Source: Streptomyces sp. NBC_01439
GTDB taxonomy: Bacteria > Actinomycetota > Actinomycetes > Streptomycetales > Streptomycetaceae
Assembly (NCBI RefSeq): GCF_036227605.1
Contig: NZ_CP109487.1
Span: 3,484,001 to 3,548,000 of the forward strand
Length of the DNA stretch: 64,000 bases
Reading direction: 5' to 3'
This document shows positions 46,468-55,456 of this stretch, in pieces. The first letter of the stretch is position 1; the number at the start of each line of letters is the position of its first letter. Under the pieces are notes generated by a model that saw only the letters and a list, made by a program, of their open reading frames with translations, ran no database searches and had not been told where the DNA came from. Both the position numbers and the translations under genes were made by a program.

Positions 46468-48062
46468 GGGGCGACCGCCGGGGGATGGACGGCGGGGGAT
46501 GGGGTCGCGGGGGGATCGGCGGCGGTCCGGGCGCTCTGCGGGGCCCGGACGGCCTGCGGGGCCCCGGCGCTCTGCGCGGCACGGGCGTTCTGCGCGGCCC
46601 GTTGGACGGCGGCGGCGATGTGCCGGATCAGCGGCTGGAGGTCGGTGCAGTACACGGACGGCTGGCGGAAGCCCTCGCCGGCACGGTAACGGTGCGGGTA
46701 GTGCCCTCCGCCGCACACGTCGACCAGCTCGCAGGCGCGGCACCGGGCGGCCAGCGCGTCCAGGCCGAGCTGGCGGGCGGCGAGTCCGGGGTGGTCGAGG
46801 AGCTGGTCGAAGCTGTGGGTGTCGAGGGTCATCCCGGTCGCGGCGGCCCCCTCGTACGCGGATTTCAGTGAGTCGGCCTGTTCGATGGAGCCGTCGGTCT
46901 CGATCACGGCGGTGGCGGCGGGCGTGAGCCCGAGGGTCTCGGTGGTGGTGGGCAGGCCGAGCAACAGGGCGATGATCTCCTCGAAGAGCCGGATCCGGGT
47001 GCGCCGTACGCCGTCGTGCCACCAGCGCTCGAAGACGGCGAGGAGCCAGTCCGCGTACGGGGTCCGGTCCGGGTGGTGGCCGGGCGGCGGGGCGCTCCAG
47101 TTCGCGAGCGGCAGGAGCAGCCCGATGCTGGGCGGGGCGAAGGCGAGCAAGGACTCGTAGGTCTCCACCGGGTCGTGGTCGAGATCGACGACGCAGAGCA
47201 CCCCGGCGTAGCTCTGCGGATGGCGGGCCAGCAGCCGCAGGCCGCGGGCGGCGGACGCGAAGCCGGGCCGTCCTGCGCGGTCCACCCGGCGGGTGTTGTG
47301 CACGGGCAGGCCGCCGTCGAGGCTGACGCCGACGCGGATCCCGGCGGCGGCCAGGGCGGCGAGGCGGCCGCGGGTGAGCAGGGTGCCGTTGGTCTGGACG
47401 GTGGCGGTGACCCGGGTGCGCGGGGCGGCCCCGGCCACGGCGGCCCGGACGGCGTCGACGGGCTCGGCCAGCCGGGCGGGGGTGGTGAGCAGCGGTTCGC
47501 CGCCGTGCAGGACGAGGTCGATCCGGGGCAGGTCGTGGGCGGCGGCGTGCTCGGCGATCCGCTGTGCGGCGCGGGCGGTGGTGGCGGGGGTCATGGCGGA
47601 CGGCTGGTCGCGCCAGCCCTGGTCGGCCATCTCGTAGACGTAGCAGTAGGTGCAGGCGAGGTTGCAGCGGCTGCGGGTCTTGAGGACGAACTGGCGTATC
47701 GGGTGGGGCCGGTGGCCGGCGGCCCGCGCGGCGGCCACGTCGAGCCGGGTGTAGGGCCAGGGCGCGTACCGGGCGTGCCGCAGCCACTGGGCGACCACCG
47801 CGGCGTCGCCGTGCGCGGCGGGCACCGCGTCGCCGCGCGGGGCGGGAGGCGCGTCGGCGTGCACAGCAGGCCGCGCTTCGATGCGCGGAGCGGAACACGC
47901 TTCTGCGTACGGGGTGGGAGGCGCGTCGGCGTGCGGGGCGGGAGGCGGAGCCTGGTCAGGGAGCACGGTGAGGTCGGTGTGCGGTGCTGGGGCAGAAGAC
48001 ACCGTCGGGTCGGGGGCGCCGGGTGGGGGCAGCGGGGTTCCGCTCGTGACCGCTCGCCGCAT
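46464..48062 (-). CDS. fxsB: Radical SAM/SPASM peptide cyclophane synthase FxsB
   Basis: A 532-residue radical SAM enzyme. A disordered, His/Pro/Ala-rich N-terminus (about 1-110) precedes the core with the cluster motif CNLACTYCYVYE (about 137-148), HGGEPLL and the SPASM-type cysteines in CRACELVDVCGGG (about 445-457) for auxiliary clusters. FxsB-type enzymes form a three-residue cyclophane between Phe and Ser in the F-x-S motif of the precursor. The start at 48062 is chosen for the GGAGG eight bases upstream. The C-terminal 40 residues are Ala/Pro-rich low complexity. It lies directly downstream of the precursor peptide gene. Confidence 0.93.
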   Translation of the reverse strand: MRRAVTSGTPLPPPGAPDPTVSSAPAPHTDLTVLPDQAPPPAPHADAPPTPYAEACSAPRIEARPAVHADAPPAPRGDAVPAAHGDAAVVAQWLRHARYAPWPYTRLDVAAARAAGHRPHPIRQFVLKTRSRCNLACTYCYVYEMADQGWRDQPSAMTPATTARAAQRIAEHAAAHDLPRIDLVLHGGEPLLTTPARLAEPVDAVRAAVAGAAPRTRVTATVQTNGTLLTRGRLAALAAAGIRVGVSLDGGLPVHNTRRVDRAGRPGFASAARGLRLLARHPQSYAGVLCVVDLDHDPVETYESLLAFAPPSIGLLLPLANWSAPPPGHHPDRTPYADWLLAVFERWWHDGVRRTRIRLFEEIIALLLGLPTTTETLGLTPAATAVIETDGSIEQADSLKSAYEGAAATGMTLDTHSFDQLLDHPGLAARQLGLDALAARCRACELVDVCGGGHYPHRYRAGEGFRQPSVYCTDLQPLIRHIAAAVQRAAQNARAAQSAGAPQAVRAPQSARTAADPPATPSPAVHPPAVAP

Positions 48063-48202
48063 CGCCGCACCTCCCTCCCCCGACAAAGAACCGCCCGGGG
48101 ACACCCCGGCGGACGGTCCATCCCTGCCCTGGGGACGGTCCCGGCTAACGGCGGAAAGTGGTCAACTCGGTTTCAAGGTAGGACGGATCAGGCATGGTGC
48201 GT

Positions 48203-48397
48203 TCAGGCCACGCTGGAGTCGAAGGCGTTGAGGATCTCCGCGGGATGGGTCACCCGCTCGACCATGCCCTCGATCACCCCGGCCAGCACGGGATGGTCGA
48301 TCCCGCGCAGCGCCGCCAGATCCAGCCCGGAGAGATCCGGCAGCCGCCCCGGGCATTCCGGGGTCGCCGCCGCCACTTCCTGCTGCTTCGTCACCAT
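48203..48397 (-). CDS. fxsA: FxSxx-type RiPP precursor peptide FxsA
   Basis: A 64-residue peptide. The leader is amphipathic (LPDLSGLDLAALRGIDHPVL is the family-like core region, about residues 19-38), and the C-terminus is NAFDSSVA. The F-D-S triplet is the expected cyclophane site for FxsB. The usual family ending is F-x-S plus two residues; here three residues (SVA) follow the serine. The ATG at 48397 has only a weak G-rich ribosome site 12 bases upstream. It lies immediately before fxsB, on the same strand, after a 128-base gap from the vWA/TPR gene. Confidence 0.85.
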   Translation of the reverse strand: MVTKQQEVAAATPECPGRLPDLSGLDLAALRGIDHPVLAGVIEGMVERVTHPAEILNAFDSSVA

Positions 48398-48525
48398 GTG
48401 CCGCCGGGCCCCCTGTCGCGTCGCACACCGGATGGTCCACTTCCTTTTCCCATCGGCTTCCTTTTCCCGTCGGCCGGGCCGTGGAAACAGCGGCCCTGGT
48501 CCGGACCGCGCCCCCGGTGCGGGCG

Positions 48526-51500
48526 TCAGAACCCGGCCTCCAGGGCCAGGATCCGCACGCGGACCGCCTCCGAGCGCCCCGCGGCACCCTCGCGGGTCCG
48601 CGTCCAGAGCTCCAGTGCCGAGCGGTACGCGTCCAGGGCCGCGCGGGGCCGGGCCATGCGTTCCAGCACGTCCCCGCGCAACTGCTGTACGCGGGCGGCC
48701 AGCTGGACGGCGGTGTCCGCGCGGTCCTCCACGTCGGCCTCGAGGGCGGCCCGCCAGGCCCGCCGGTAGGAGTCCGCCGCCCGGTCGAGGCGCTCCAGCG
48801 CCCGGGTGTGGCCGTGGATCTCCTGCTGGACGTCGCCGTGGTCCCGCCAGATACGGGCCTGTTCCAGCGGGTTGCGGCTGTGCCGGACGGCCAGCTCCAG
48901 TAGGTACTCGGCCTCCCGCAGGTCCACCGGGTCGCCCTCGTACGTGTGCCGCAGCCGGAGCCCGGTGGCCAGCCGCAGCAGCCGGTGGGCCGCGCCGGGG
49001 TCGGACTGCGGGACCGCGGACCGGCTCTCGCGCAGGACGCGTACGGCGGCCCCGGTGAACCGCCGCCCGTCGGTGGCCCGGGCCCGGTCCAGGAGTACGT
49101 CGCCCCATTCGGGCAGCAGTTCCCCGAAGGCCTCCGCGTCGCGGGGGATCAGCCGCCGGGCCCGGCCGTACGCTTCGGCCGCGTCCTCCAGCGCCGTCGG
49201 GTCGGCGTCCCGCGCGTACCGCTCCCGGTGCACGCGCGCCAGGCAGACCAGGGCGGCCACCCGCAGTTCCGGGTCCCCGCCGGACTCCGCCAGGGCTGCG
49301 TCCAGCTGCCCCGCGGCTTCCTCCAGCCGGCCGGGGAGGTGGCGCAGCGCCTCGGCGAGCTCCACCCGTACCTGTGCGGTGCCCGGGCCGGTGCGGCCGA
49401 TGTGGCCCGTGTGACCCGTGCGGCCGGTGTGACCAGTGCGGCCGGGGGCGGCGGCGGGCAGGGCGGGCAGGGCCGTGGCCAGGCGGGCGGCGGCCTGTTC
49501 GGCCAGGGCCGTGCGCTCGGCCGGGTCCGGGGTGCGGGGCAGCAGGGCCAGCAGGACGCGGCCCAGGGCCAGGTGCAGCTCGGGGTACGGGGCCGGGCCG
49601 CCCTCCCGCCCGCCGCCGCCCTCCCCGCCGCCGCCCTCCGCGCCGGTGCCCTCCCCGCCGCCGTCCGTACCGGCGGCCGGGTCCGCGCCCGGCGCCCGGC
49701 CCGCCAGGGGTTCGAGGGACGCCCGGGCCTCGCGGAGCGCGCCCGCCTCGTCCCGCAGCCCGCTCAGCCGGATCAGGGTCTCCGCCCGCCGCACCGCGCA
49801 GTCCCGCTGTAGTTCCGGGTCGGCCGCGGCGCCGGCCGCCGCGAATTCCATGTCCGCCGCCGCCAGCAGCTCCGCGTCCGGTCCGGCGGCCAGCGCCCGC
49901 TCGTACAGCACCCGACCGAGCACCGCCCCCGCCCGCGCCGTGCGCAGCCCGGTCACGGCCCGTTCCGCCTCGGCCAGCAGCTCCGGGTCCCGCTGGGCCG
50001 CCCACAGCCGCAGCAGCGCCCCCGCCAGCTCGGTCTCCGCCTCCTCCGGCGGATCGCCGGGCCCCGGCGGGGCCGTCACCGCCCGCCGGAGCACCGCCAC
50101 GGCCTCGTACAGCGCCCGCGCGCCGCCCTCCGCATCGGCGTCGGCGTCCGCGAGCCGGTCCCGGGCGGCGCGCACCGCCCCGGCCCGGGTGGGTACCGGG
50201 GCCGCGGGGGGCCGGCGTACCGGGGGGCCCTCCTGCGGCATCCCGGGCAGGTAGCGCCGTACGACTTTGGCCGAAACCTGCGCGAAGGCCTGCGGGAGCC
50301 GCCCTTCCGGCGCCCGCTCGTCCTCCTCGGGTCCGGGGTCGGCGACCGCCGGCGGGGTCCCGGTCAGCTGGGAGACCGCGAGCGCGGGAAAGTTCCGTAC
50401 GCCCCGGCCGAAGTGCGCCAGCACGTACTCCGAGCAGTGCTTGAGCACCAGCGCGGCTTCGTCCCGCCCCAGCGGCCCCAGCAGTACGTCCTGCACCCCG
50501 GGGACGAACTCGTACCAGTGCCCCGGCCCCGGACCGCTGCGCCGCAGCAACCCGCTCAGCAGCACCTCCGCCAGGTCGGACGGCTCGGAGTCCGGCAGCA
50601 TCGTGCGTTGCACCAGCCGCATCACGGGCAGCGTCAGCGGCGCCGCCGACAGGTACACCGCGAGTTGTACGGCCTGGGGTGCGGCCGAGGACCGGAACCG
50701 TGCCACGAGCTCGCGCGGCGGGCGCACCGCGCGGGGCGGCGGCAGCGGCGCGGCCGGGTGGTCGGCCAGTACCCGGCCCACCTCGGCCGGTACGGGCCCG
50801 GCCGTGAGCCCGGCCAGCAGCCGGGCCCACGCACCGAGGGCGGTCGCGCTCGGCGGCAGCACGGGCACCGTCAGCCCGCCCGTGGGCCGCCCGGGCAGCG
50901 GCGGTCGGTCGGGCCGGAAGGCGAGCTGCTGCCCGCCGCCCTCCGGCCGGGTGAGCGTGCCCCGCTCCGTGGGCAGCCAACTGCGCCCCCACAACCGCTG
51001 CGGCAGCGGCTGGACGACCATGCACGGGGTGCACTCGGCCCACCGGTGCAGCAGCCGCTGCGCGGTGCCCTCGCGCCACAGCCGCCCGGCGCAGTCGGAG
51101 ACCAGCATGGTCAGGGCCCGGCCGGTCGGGTCCCGCAACTGGTCGCCGGAGCGCAGGCCGGAGGCGCGTACGCAGCCGGGTGCGGGGCTGCGGCCGAGCG
51201 CGGCCGTGCCGTCGGCCAGGCGGTGCAGGTAGTGCACCTGAACGTCCCGGAAGGCACCCAGCCGCTCGCACACGGAGCGCAGTTCCTCGAACATGTCCTG
51301 CCAGACGGCCATCGACGGGGACGCGTCCATCACCAGCCGTACGGTCGCCTCGCGCCGGCTCTCCGGCCGGAGCACCGGGATGACCAGTCCGAGGGCGCGG
51401 GCGCTGGCCTCGGCAGTGGCCGCCTCGTCGATCACCAGCCGGGTGGGCGGGCCGGGCGGGCGGTGTCGCTGGAGGGCCCGCAGGGCCCGCTGGACGTCCA

Positions 51501-51867
51501 GGATGCGGGGCAGCGCGGCGGCTCCGGGCACCCGTACGGGCACTCCGTACTCTTCGGGCGACTCCTCCGGCCGTTGCCCGTCGGCGCCGTCGGCCCGGGC
51601 CGCCCCGGGCGCGTAGAGCCCGACCGGAGCATCAACCTCCACTTCTGTGCGTACGGGTCCGGCGGGCTCCCCGCCCGGATCCTCGGGCGCGGTCTCCGGG
51701 GCGCCCGGCCCCGGACCGCCCGGGGCGGACCGCCCGGGCCCGCCGATGTGCCCGGCCAGCCACAGGGCGTCGGCGAGTTCCCCGGCGGACGGGTCGAGCC
51801 CGGCCGCGAGCAACAGCGCGGCCAGTTCCCGGACGCCGGGTGCGCCGGCGGATGCCACGGCCCTCAC
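48526..51867 (-). CDS. SAV_2336-family vWA-like/TPR protein
   Basis: A 1,113-residue protein. After an N-terminal region seen in SAV_2336-related proteins (about 1-160) comes a von Willebrand A-like domain with the metal site VMDASPSM (about 178-185, D-x-S-x-S). A helical region follows, then a long TPR-like C-terminal half (about 560-1100) broken by Gly/Glu-rich and GRTGHT-type low-complexity inserts. With the MoxR ATPase immediately upstream (GTGA overlap) and the trypsin-VMAP-like protein before that, it is the vWA component of a MoxR-vWA-VMAP ternary system. No signal peptide; cytoplasmic. Confidence 0.85.
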   Translation of the reverse strand: MRAVASAGAPGVRELAALLLAAGLDPSAGELADALWLAGHIGGPGRSAPGGPGPGAPETAPEDPGGEPAGPVRTEVEVDAPVGLYAPGAARADGADGQRPEESPEEYGVPVRVPGAAALPRILDVQRALRALQRHRPPGPPTRLVIDEAATAEASARALGLVIPVLRPESRREATVRLVMDASPSMAVWQDMFEELRSVCERLGAFRDVQVHYLHRLADGTAALGRSPAPGCVRASGLRSGDQLRDPTGRALTMLVSDCAGRLWREGTAQRLLHRWAECTPCMVVQPLPQRLWGRSWLPTERGTLTRPEGGGQQLAFRPDRPPLPGRPTGGLTVPVLPPSATALGAWARLLAGLTAGPVPAEVGRVLADHPAAPLPPPRAVRPPRELVARFRSSAAPQAVQLAVYLSAAPLTLPVMRLVQRTMLPDSEPSDLAEVLLSGLLRRSGPGPGHWYEFVPGVQDVLLGPLGRDEAALVLKHCSEYVLAHFGRGVRNFPALAVSQLTGTPPAVADPGPEEDERAPEGRLPQAFAQVSAKVVRRYLPGMPQEGPPVRRPPAAPVPTRAGAVRAARDRLADADADAEGGARALYEAVAVLRRAVTAPPGPGDPPEEAETELAGALLRLWAAQRDPELLAEAERAVTGLRTARAGAVLGRVLYERALAAGPDAELLAAADMEFAAAGAAADPELQRDCAVRRAETLIRLSGLRDEAGALREARASLEPLAGRAPGADPAAGTDGGGEGTGAEGGGGEGGGGREGGPAPYPELHLALGRVLLALLPRTPDPAERTALAEQAAARLATALPALPAAAPGRTGHTGRTGHTGHIGRTGPGTAQVRVELAEALRHLPGRLEEAAGQLDAALAESGGDPELRVAALVCLARVHRERYARDADPTALEDAAEAYGRARRLIPRDAEAFGELLPEWGDVLLDRARATDGRRFTGAAVRVLRESRSAVPQSDPGAAHRLLRLATGLRLRHTYEGDPVDLREAEYLLELAVRHSRNPLEQARIWRDHGDVQQEIHGHTRALERLDRAADSYRRAWRAALEADVEDRADTAVQLAARVQQLRGDVLERMARPRAALDAYRSALELWTRTREGAAGRSEAVRVRILALEAGF

Positions 51868-52913
51868 CTCGGGCGGTCGAGGCGCTGGATGAGCAGGTCC
51901 GCGAGGTCCTCCCGGGTGGGCGGGGCGGCGTAGTGGGTCAGGTACAAGGCGTTGAGCAGCTGGTCAGCGGCGACCAGCTCGGTCTGGGAGCGGCTGAGGA
52001 ACTCCCTGATCAGGTCGGCTCCGAGGCGGGCCGCCTCGTCGCCGAGGTGGGCGCGGACCATGGTGGCGAGCCGTTTCTCGCCGGGCTGACCGAGCTTCAG
52101 CTGGATGCAGCGGCGCAACAGGGCGGCCGGGAAGTCCCGTTCCCCGTTGCTGGTCAGGATGATGAACGGGAAGGCCCGGCAGCGGACGCGGCCGCCGCGG
52201 ACGGTGACCTTGGTCCCGTCGTCGGTGAGCACCTGGACCTCGGGCTCGCTGTCGGCGACCCGTTCCAGCTCGGGGAGGGCGAACTCCCCTTCCTCCAGCA
52301 CGTTCAGCAGGTCGTTGGGGAGGTCTATGTCGCTCTTGTCGAGCTCGTCGATGAGCAGGACGCGGGGCCGGGCCGTCGGCAGCAGGGCGGTGCCGAGCGG
52401 CCCGAGCCGGATGTACTTCCCGATGCCGGGCACCCCGGAAGCCGCGGCGGCGGGGACTGAGGCCGCGGCGTCGGCGGGGGAGCCCCCGCCGCTCGCGGCG
52501 ATCTGGACGTCCTGCAGCCGGGCCAGGGCGTCGTACCGGTAGAGGCCGTCCTGGAGCACGGTCCGGGACACCACCGGCCACCGGAGCACCCGCCCCAGCT
52601 TCAGCTCGTGGGCGACGGCGTGCGCGAGGGTGGACTTCCCGGTGCCGGGGAAGCCGGTCACGAGCAGCGGCCGCCGTAAGTAGAGGGCCGCGTTGATGGC
52701 CTCCAGTTCCTCCGGTTCCGGCCGGTGCAGTTCGGCGACCTGCCGGTGCGCCCCGAGCCGCCGGGCCACGTTGCCGTCGGCGACCTGGGCCGGACCGCCC
52801 GGTTCCGCCACGGGGCCGCCGTCGAAGTCCCGCCAGGGCGGCGGGTCGGGCAGTGCGTCGATCCCGTCGTGGGGCTCGCCCACCCCGCGGTAAATGAGCC
52901 ACTCGTCGTTCAT
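51864..52913 (-). CDS. MoxR family AAA+ ATPase (TTA codon)
   Basis: A 349-residue ATPase. Walker A is GFPGTGKST (about 86-94) and Walker B VLLIDELDKSDIDLPND (about 185-201); sensor 1 lies in ILTSNGERDFP and the arginine finger region in LLRRC. An insert after about residue 130 is Ala/Gly-rich. MoxR proteins remodel partner complexes through vWA adaptors, and the next gene encodes such an adaptor with overlapping start. Codon 79 is TTA (52677-52679), so translation probably requires the bldA tRNA, tying the operon to development or late growth. Confidence 0.92.
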   Translation of the reverse strand: MNDEWLIYRGVGEPHDGIDALPDPPPWRDFDGGPVAEPGGPAQVADGNVARRLGAHRQVAELHRPEPEELEAINAALYLRRPLLVTGFPGTGKSTLAHAVAHELKLGRVLRWPVVSRTVLQDGLYRYDALARLQDVQIAASGGGSPADAAASVPAAAASGVPGIGKYIRLGPLGTALLPTARPRVLLIDELDKSDIDLPNDLLNVLEEGEFALPELERVADSEPEVQVLTDDGTKVTVRGGRVRCRAFPFIILTSNGERDFPAALLRRCIQLKLGQPGEKRLATMVRAHLGDEAARLGADLIREFLSRSQTELVAADQLLNALYLTHYAAPPTREDLADLLIQRLDRPR

Positions 52914-52949
52914 GGTGCTCCTGCTCCCTCCCTCGCGTCGTCCGCGGCG

Positions 52950-52988
52950 CCCCCGTCACAGGCCCCCGTCACAGGCCCCCGTCACAGG
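52950..52988. repeat. Three perfect 13-base tandem repeats at a gene end
   Basis: Units CCCCCGTCACAGG at 52950-52962, 52963-52975 and 52976-52988. The third covers the stop codon of the protease gene (TCA at 52982-52984 on the plus strand); the others fill the short gap to moxR. Loss or gain of a unit would change spacing between the two genes. Confidence 0.9.
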
Positions 52989-55141
52989 TCGCCCTGGAGC
53001 GGCTCCTCGTCCGGCAGCGGCCGCGCCGGGTCCTCCCACACCAGCCCCGTCCCGGTCGCCCAGTAGGCGTCGGGATCCGCCCCGTACGCCCGCCCCCGCA
53101 GGTTCTGCAGGCGTACCGGGAGCGCCTCCGCCCGCCCGGCGTCGGCCAGCTCCTCCCGCAGCCCGCGGTGGAAGGGCGCGCAGGAGGCTCCCGGGTCCGG
53201 CGGCGGCCGCCGGGTCACCACCACCCCGTACCCGGCGTCGCGTACCGCGTGCAGCGAGCCGAGGGTGGGCTCCTGGTCGGCCGCGCGGCAGTGCACCGGC
53301 ACGGTGTTGTCGGGGAGTCCCGTCAGCCACTCGGTGGCGGGGCTGCGCGGGCGTCCCCGTATGCAGTCGGCGCGTTCGTCCTGCAGGGGTCCCGCCTGGA
53401 CCCGCGCCCAGCGGGCGGACGCGTCGGTCCCCTCGCGGTCGGCGGGGTGCTCCCTGGCCCCGCCCGGGGGCACACCGCCCGGGTGCGGACCTGTGGGGTG
53501 CGCACCGCCCGGGTGCGCACCGCCCGGGTGCGCACCGGCGGGGTGGCGCAGGACCACCGGCCGCTGCACGCCGAGCGGTACGCCGCCCACCACCACCCAT
53601 TCGTCCACCGCGAGCCCGAACAGCTCGGGTGCCACGGCCACTTCGAGCAGGGCCGCGGCCTCGTGGGTGTCGCAGCGCCGGAAGCCCTCGGCGAGCGGGG
53701 CCCGCAGGGCCTCCGGCAGGCCCGCCAGGGTGGCCCGTACGCCCGAGTCCACGGGCGTCACCCGCCCGGCGTGTGCGGGACCGGCCAGCACGGAGACCCG
53801 CCAGTCGTAGAGGTCCTCCCAGCCGTGCGCCCACACCTCCAGCAGCACCGAGGCACCGGGCGGCAGCCCGCCGGACCGCCGCGCCGGACCGAGCGCCGCC
53901 CGCCCGGCCGAAGCGCGGCGACGCCGCTCGCGCTCGGCGAGGCCCCGCTCGTGGCGCTCGCCGAGCTCGCGCCGCAGCGGCCGCCACAGCCGCTCGGCCG
54001 TGGCCCGTACCCAGTCCCACAGTTCCTCGTCCGCGCCCGGCGTGACCGGCTCCCGGTACTCGGCCACGCTCACGTCGGTCGCGTACCGGAGCATCGCCGC
54101 GGCCTCCCCGGTCCCGCCCGGCGGGTCGTGCAGCAGCCCCAGCCCGTCGCGCCAGCTCAGCGGGGCAGGCGGCAGCGGGTCCGGCTCCTCGCCGCGCGCC
54201 GCCTCGACCAGGGCGCGTACGACCTCGGAGGAGCCCGGCGGGGGCAGCCCGGCCAGCAGCCCGAACAGGGTGGTGCGCTCGCCGGGGGTGAGCCGGCCCC
54301 GGCCGGCGTACGGGTCGCCCGCCTCCGGCGGGAGCTCGCCGTGCACGTCCGTCCAGGTCCGCCGGTTGTCGAGATCGCTGAGGTGCTGGTCGTAGTGGTA
54401 CAGGTCGTGGGCCTGCATGATCCGGCGGTAGAGCCCGACCTGGCCCCGCGCGGCCATCGGCAGGGTGCGCAGCTGCACGACGGAGACGGCGAGCCCGCCG
54501 CCCCCCGCCTGCCGCCGGGCCTTGAGCACGCCGACGACCTCACCGCGGACGAGGTCCACCACGGGCCCGCCGGACATGCCGGGCTCGATCTCGTCGTCGT
54601 CGCCGAGCCGGATGGCCGCGCCGTTCCCGGCGGTTCCGCGCAGCCGGGTGGTGCGGCCGGTGATCTCGGGGGTGCCGAGGTCCTCGGTGCAGCCGAAGTA
54701 GGCGACCTCGTCGAAGCGCGGTCTGGAGCGGTCGGTCAGCCATGCGCAGGCGTGCGAGACGGGAGCCAGCACTCTGACCAGCGCCAGGTCGGGCAGGTCC
54801 CACAGCGCGTGCCGGCCGGGCCGCCGTTCCTCCAGCCGCTCGGGCAGTACGCACTCCACGCGCCCGGTGACCGTGCCGGTGATGGTGCCGGCGGAAAAGG
54901 TGATGCCGACCTCGCGTCCCGTCAGACGCACCGCAGCACCCCCTTCGCCGACCACGTGCGCGCACGTCAGGACCCATCCGGGGGCGATGAAGAAGCCGCT
55001 CCCCCACGTGGGACCGGTCCGATGGCTGCGAGGGTTGTCATACCCGCCCGGCGGGGCGTGAACGCGTACGGTCGCCGCCTGGACGAGGGGCTCCAGAAGC
55101 TCGAAGGCGCGCGCGGACCCTGTCGTGCGCCCGTCCGTCAT
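52982..55141 (-). CDS. Trypsin-like serine protease with VMAP-like C-terminal domain
   Basis: A 719-residue cytoplasmic protein. The N-terminal domain (about 15-215) is a chymotrypsin-fold protease with the triad in LTCAHVV (His), DLPDLALVRV (Asp) and EPGMSGGPVVD (Ser). There is no signal peptide. A helical middle follows, then a C-terminal VMAP-C-like region (about 455-719) with ELFGLAVDEWVVVGGVPLG and a final LVWEDPARPLPDEEPL. A Gly/His/Pro repeat encoded by 15-base units lies at about residues 535-560. In MoxR-vWA-VMAP systems such proteases are the effectors, held inactive until triggered. The ATG at 55141 is preferred to one at 55165. Confidence 0.85.
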   Translation of the reverse strand: MTDGRTTGSARAFELLEPLVQAATVRVHAPPGGYDNPRSHRTGPTWGSGFFIAPGWVLTCAHVVGEGGAAVRLTGREVGITFSAGTITGTVTGRVECVLPERLEERRPGRHALWDLPDLALVRVLAPVSHACAWLTDRSRPRFDEVAYFGCTEDLGTPEITGRTTRLRGTAGNGAAIRLGDDDEIEPGMSGGPVVDLVRGEVVGVLKARRQAGGGGLAVSVVQLRTLPMAARGQVGLYRRIMQAHDLYHYDQHLSDLDNRRTWTDVHGELPPEAGDPYAGRGRLTPGERTTLFGLLAGLPPPGSSEVVRALVEAARGEEPDPLPPAPLSWRDGLGLLHDPPGGTGEAAAMLRYATDVSVAEYREPVTPGADEELWDWVRATAERLWRPLRRELGERHERGLAERERRRRASAGRAALGPARRSGGLPPGASVLLEVWAHGWEDLYDWRVSVLAGPAHAGRVTPVDSGVRATLAGLPEALRAPLAEGFRRCDTHEAAALLEVAVAPELFGLAVDEWVVVGGVPLGVQRPVVLRHPAGAHPGGAHPGGAHPTGPHPGGVPPGGAREHPADREGTDASARWARVQAGPLQDERADCIRGRPRSPATEWLTGLPDNTVPVHCRAADQEPTLGSLHAVRDAGYGVVVTRRPPPDPGASCAPFHRGLREELADAGRAEALPVRLQNLRGRAYGADPDAYWATGTGLVWEDPARPLPDEEPLQGDL

Positions 55142-55270
55142 CCGCACCCCCCGCTCGTTGGGCATCCAGGCTAGACCCGGGGACGACGCGTGCGGGAGGT
55201 GTCGCCGATAGGCGGATTATCCTGGCGGGAAACACCCCCTGCACACCCCCATCACGGCACGGAGCCCGAC

Positions 55271-55456
55271 TTGTACTTCACCGATCGCGGCATCGAGGAG
55301 CTGGAGAAGCGGCGCGGCGAGGAGGAGGTCACCTTCGAGTGGCTCGCCGAGCAGCTGCGCACCTTCGTCGACCTGAACCCGGACTTCGAGGTCCCGGTGG
55401 AACGCCTGGCCACCTGGCTGGCCCGGCTGGACGACGAGGACGAGGACGAGGAGTGA
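55271..55456 (+). CDS. DUF6104-like small acidic protein, TTG start
   Basis: A 61-residue protein, YFTDRGIEELEKRRGEEE after the initiator, with a very acidic end (DDEDEDEE). It matches the small conserved Streptomyces DUF6104 family, whose members begin at this point. The start must be TTG at 55271, with GGAG 8-11 bases upstream; there is no ATG or GTG at the family start. An upstream extension in frame is not protein-like. Divergent from the protease gene. Function unknown. Confidence 0.8.
   Translation: MYFTDRGIEELEKRRGEEEVTFEWLAEQLRTFVDLNPDFEVPVERLATWLARLDDEDEDEE

Noticed and set aside
42007..46689. Plus-strand open frame of 1,560 codons through the fxsT and HExxH region
   Set aside because: Gly/Val/Gln/Arg-rich shadow; the minus-strand genes have clear domains and start/stop overlaps.
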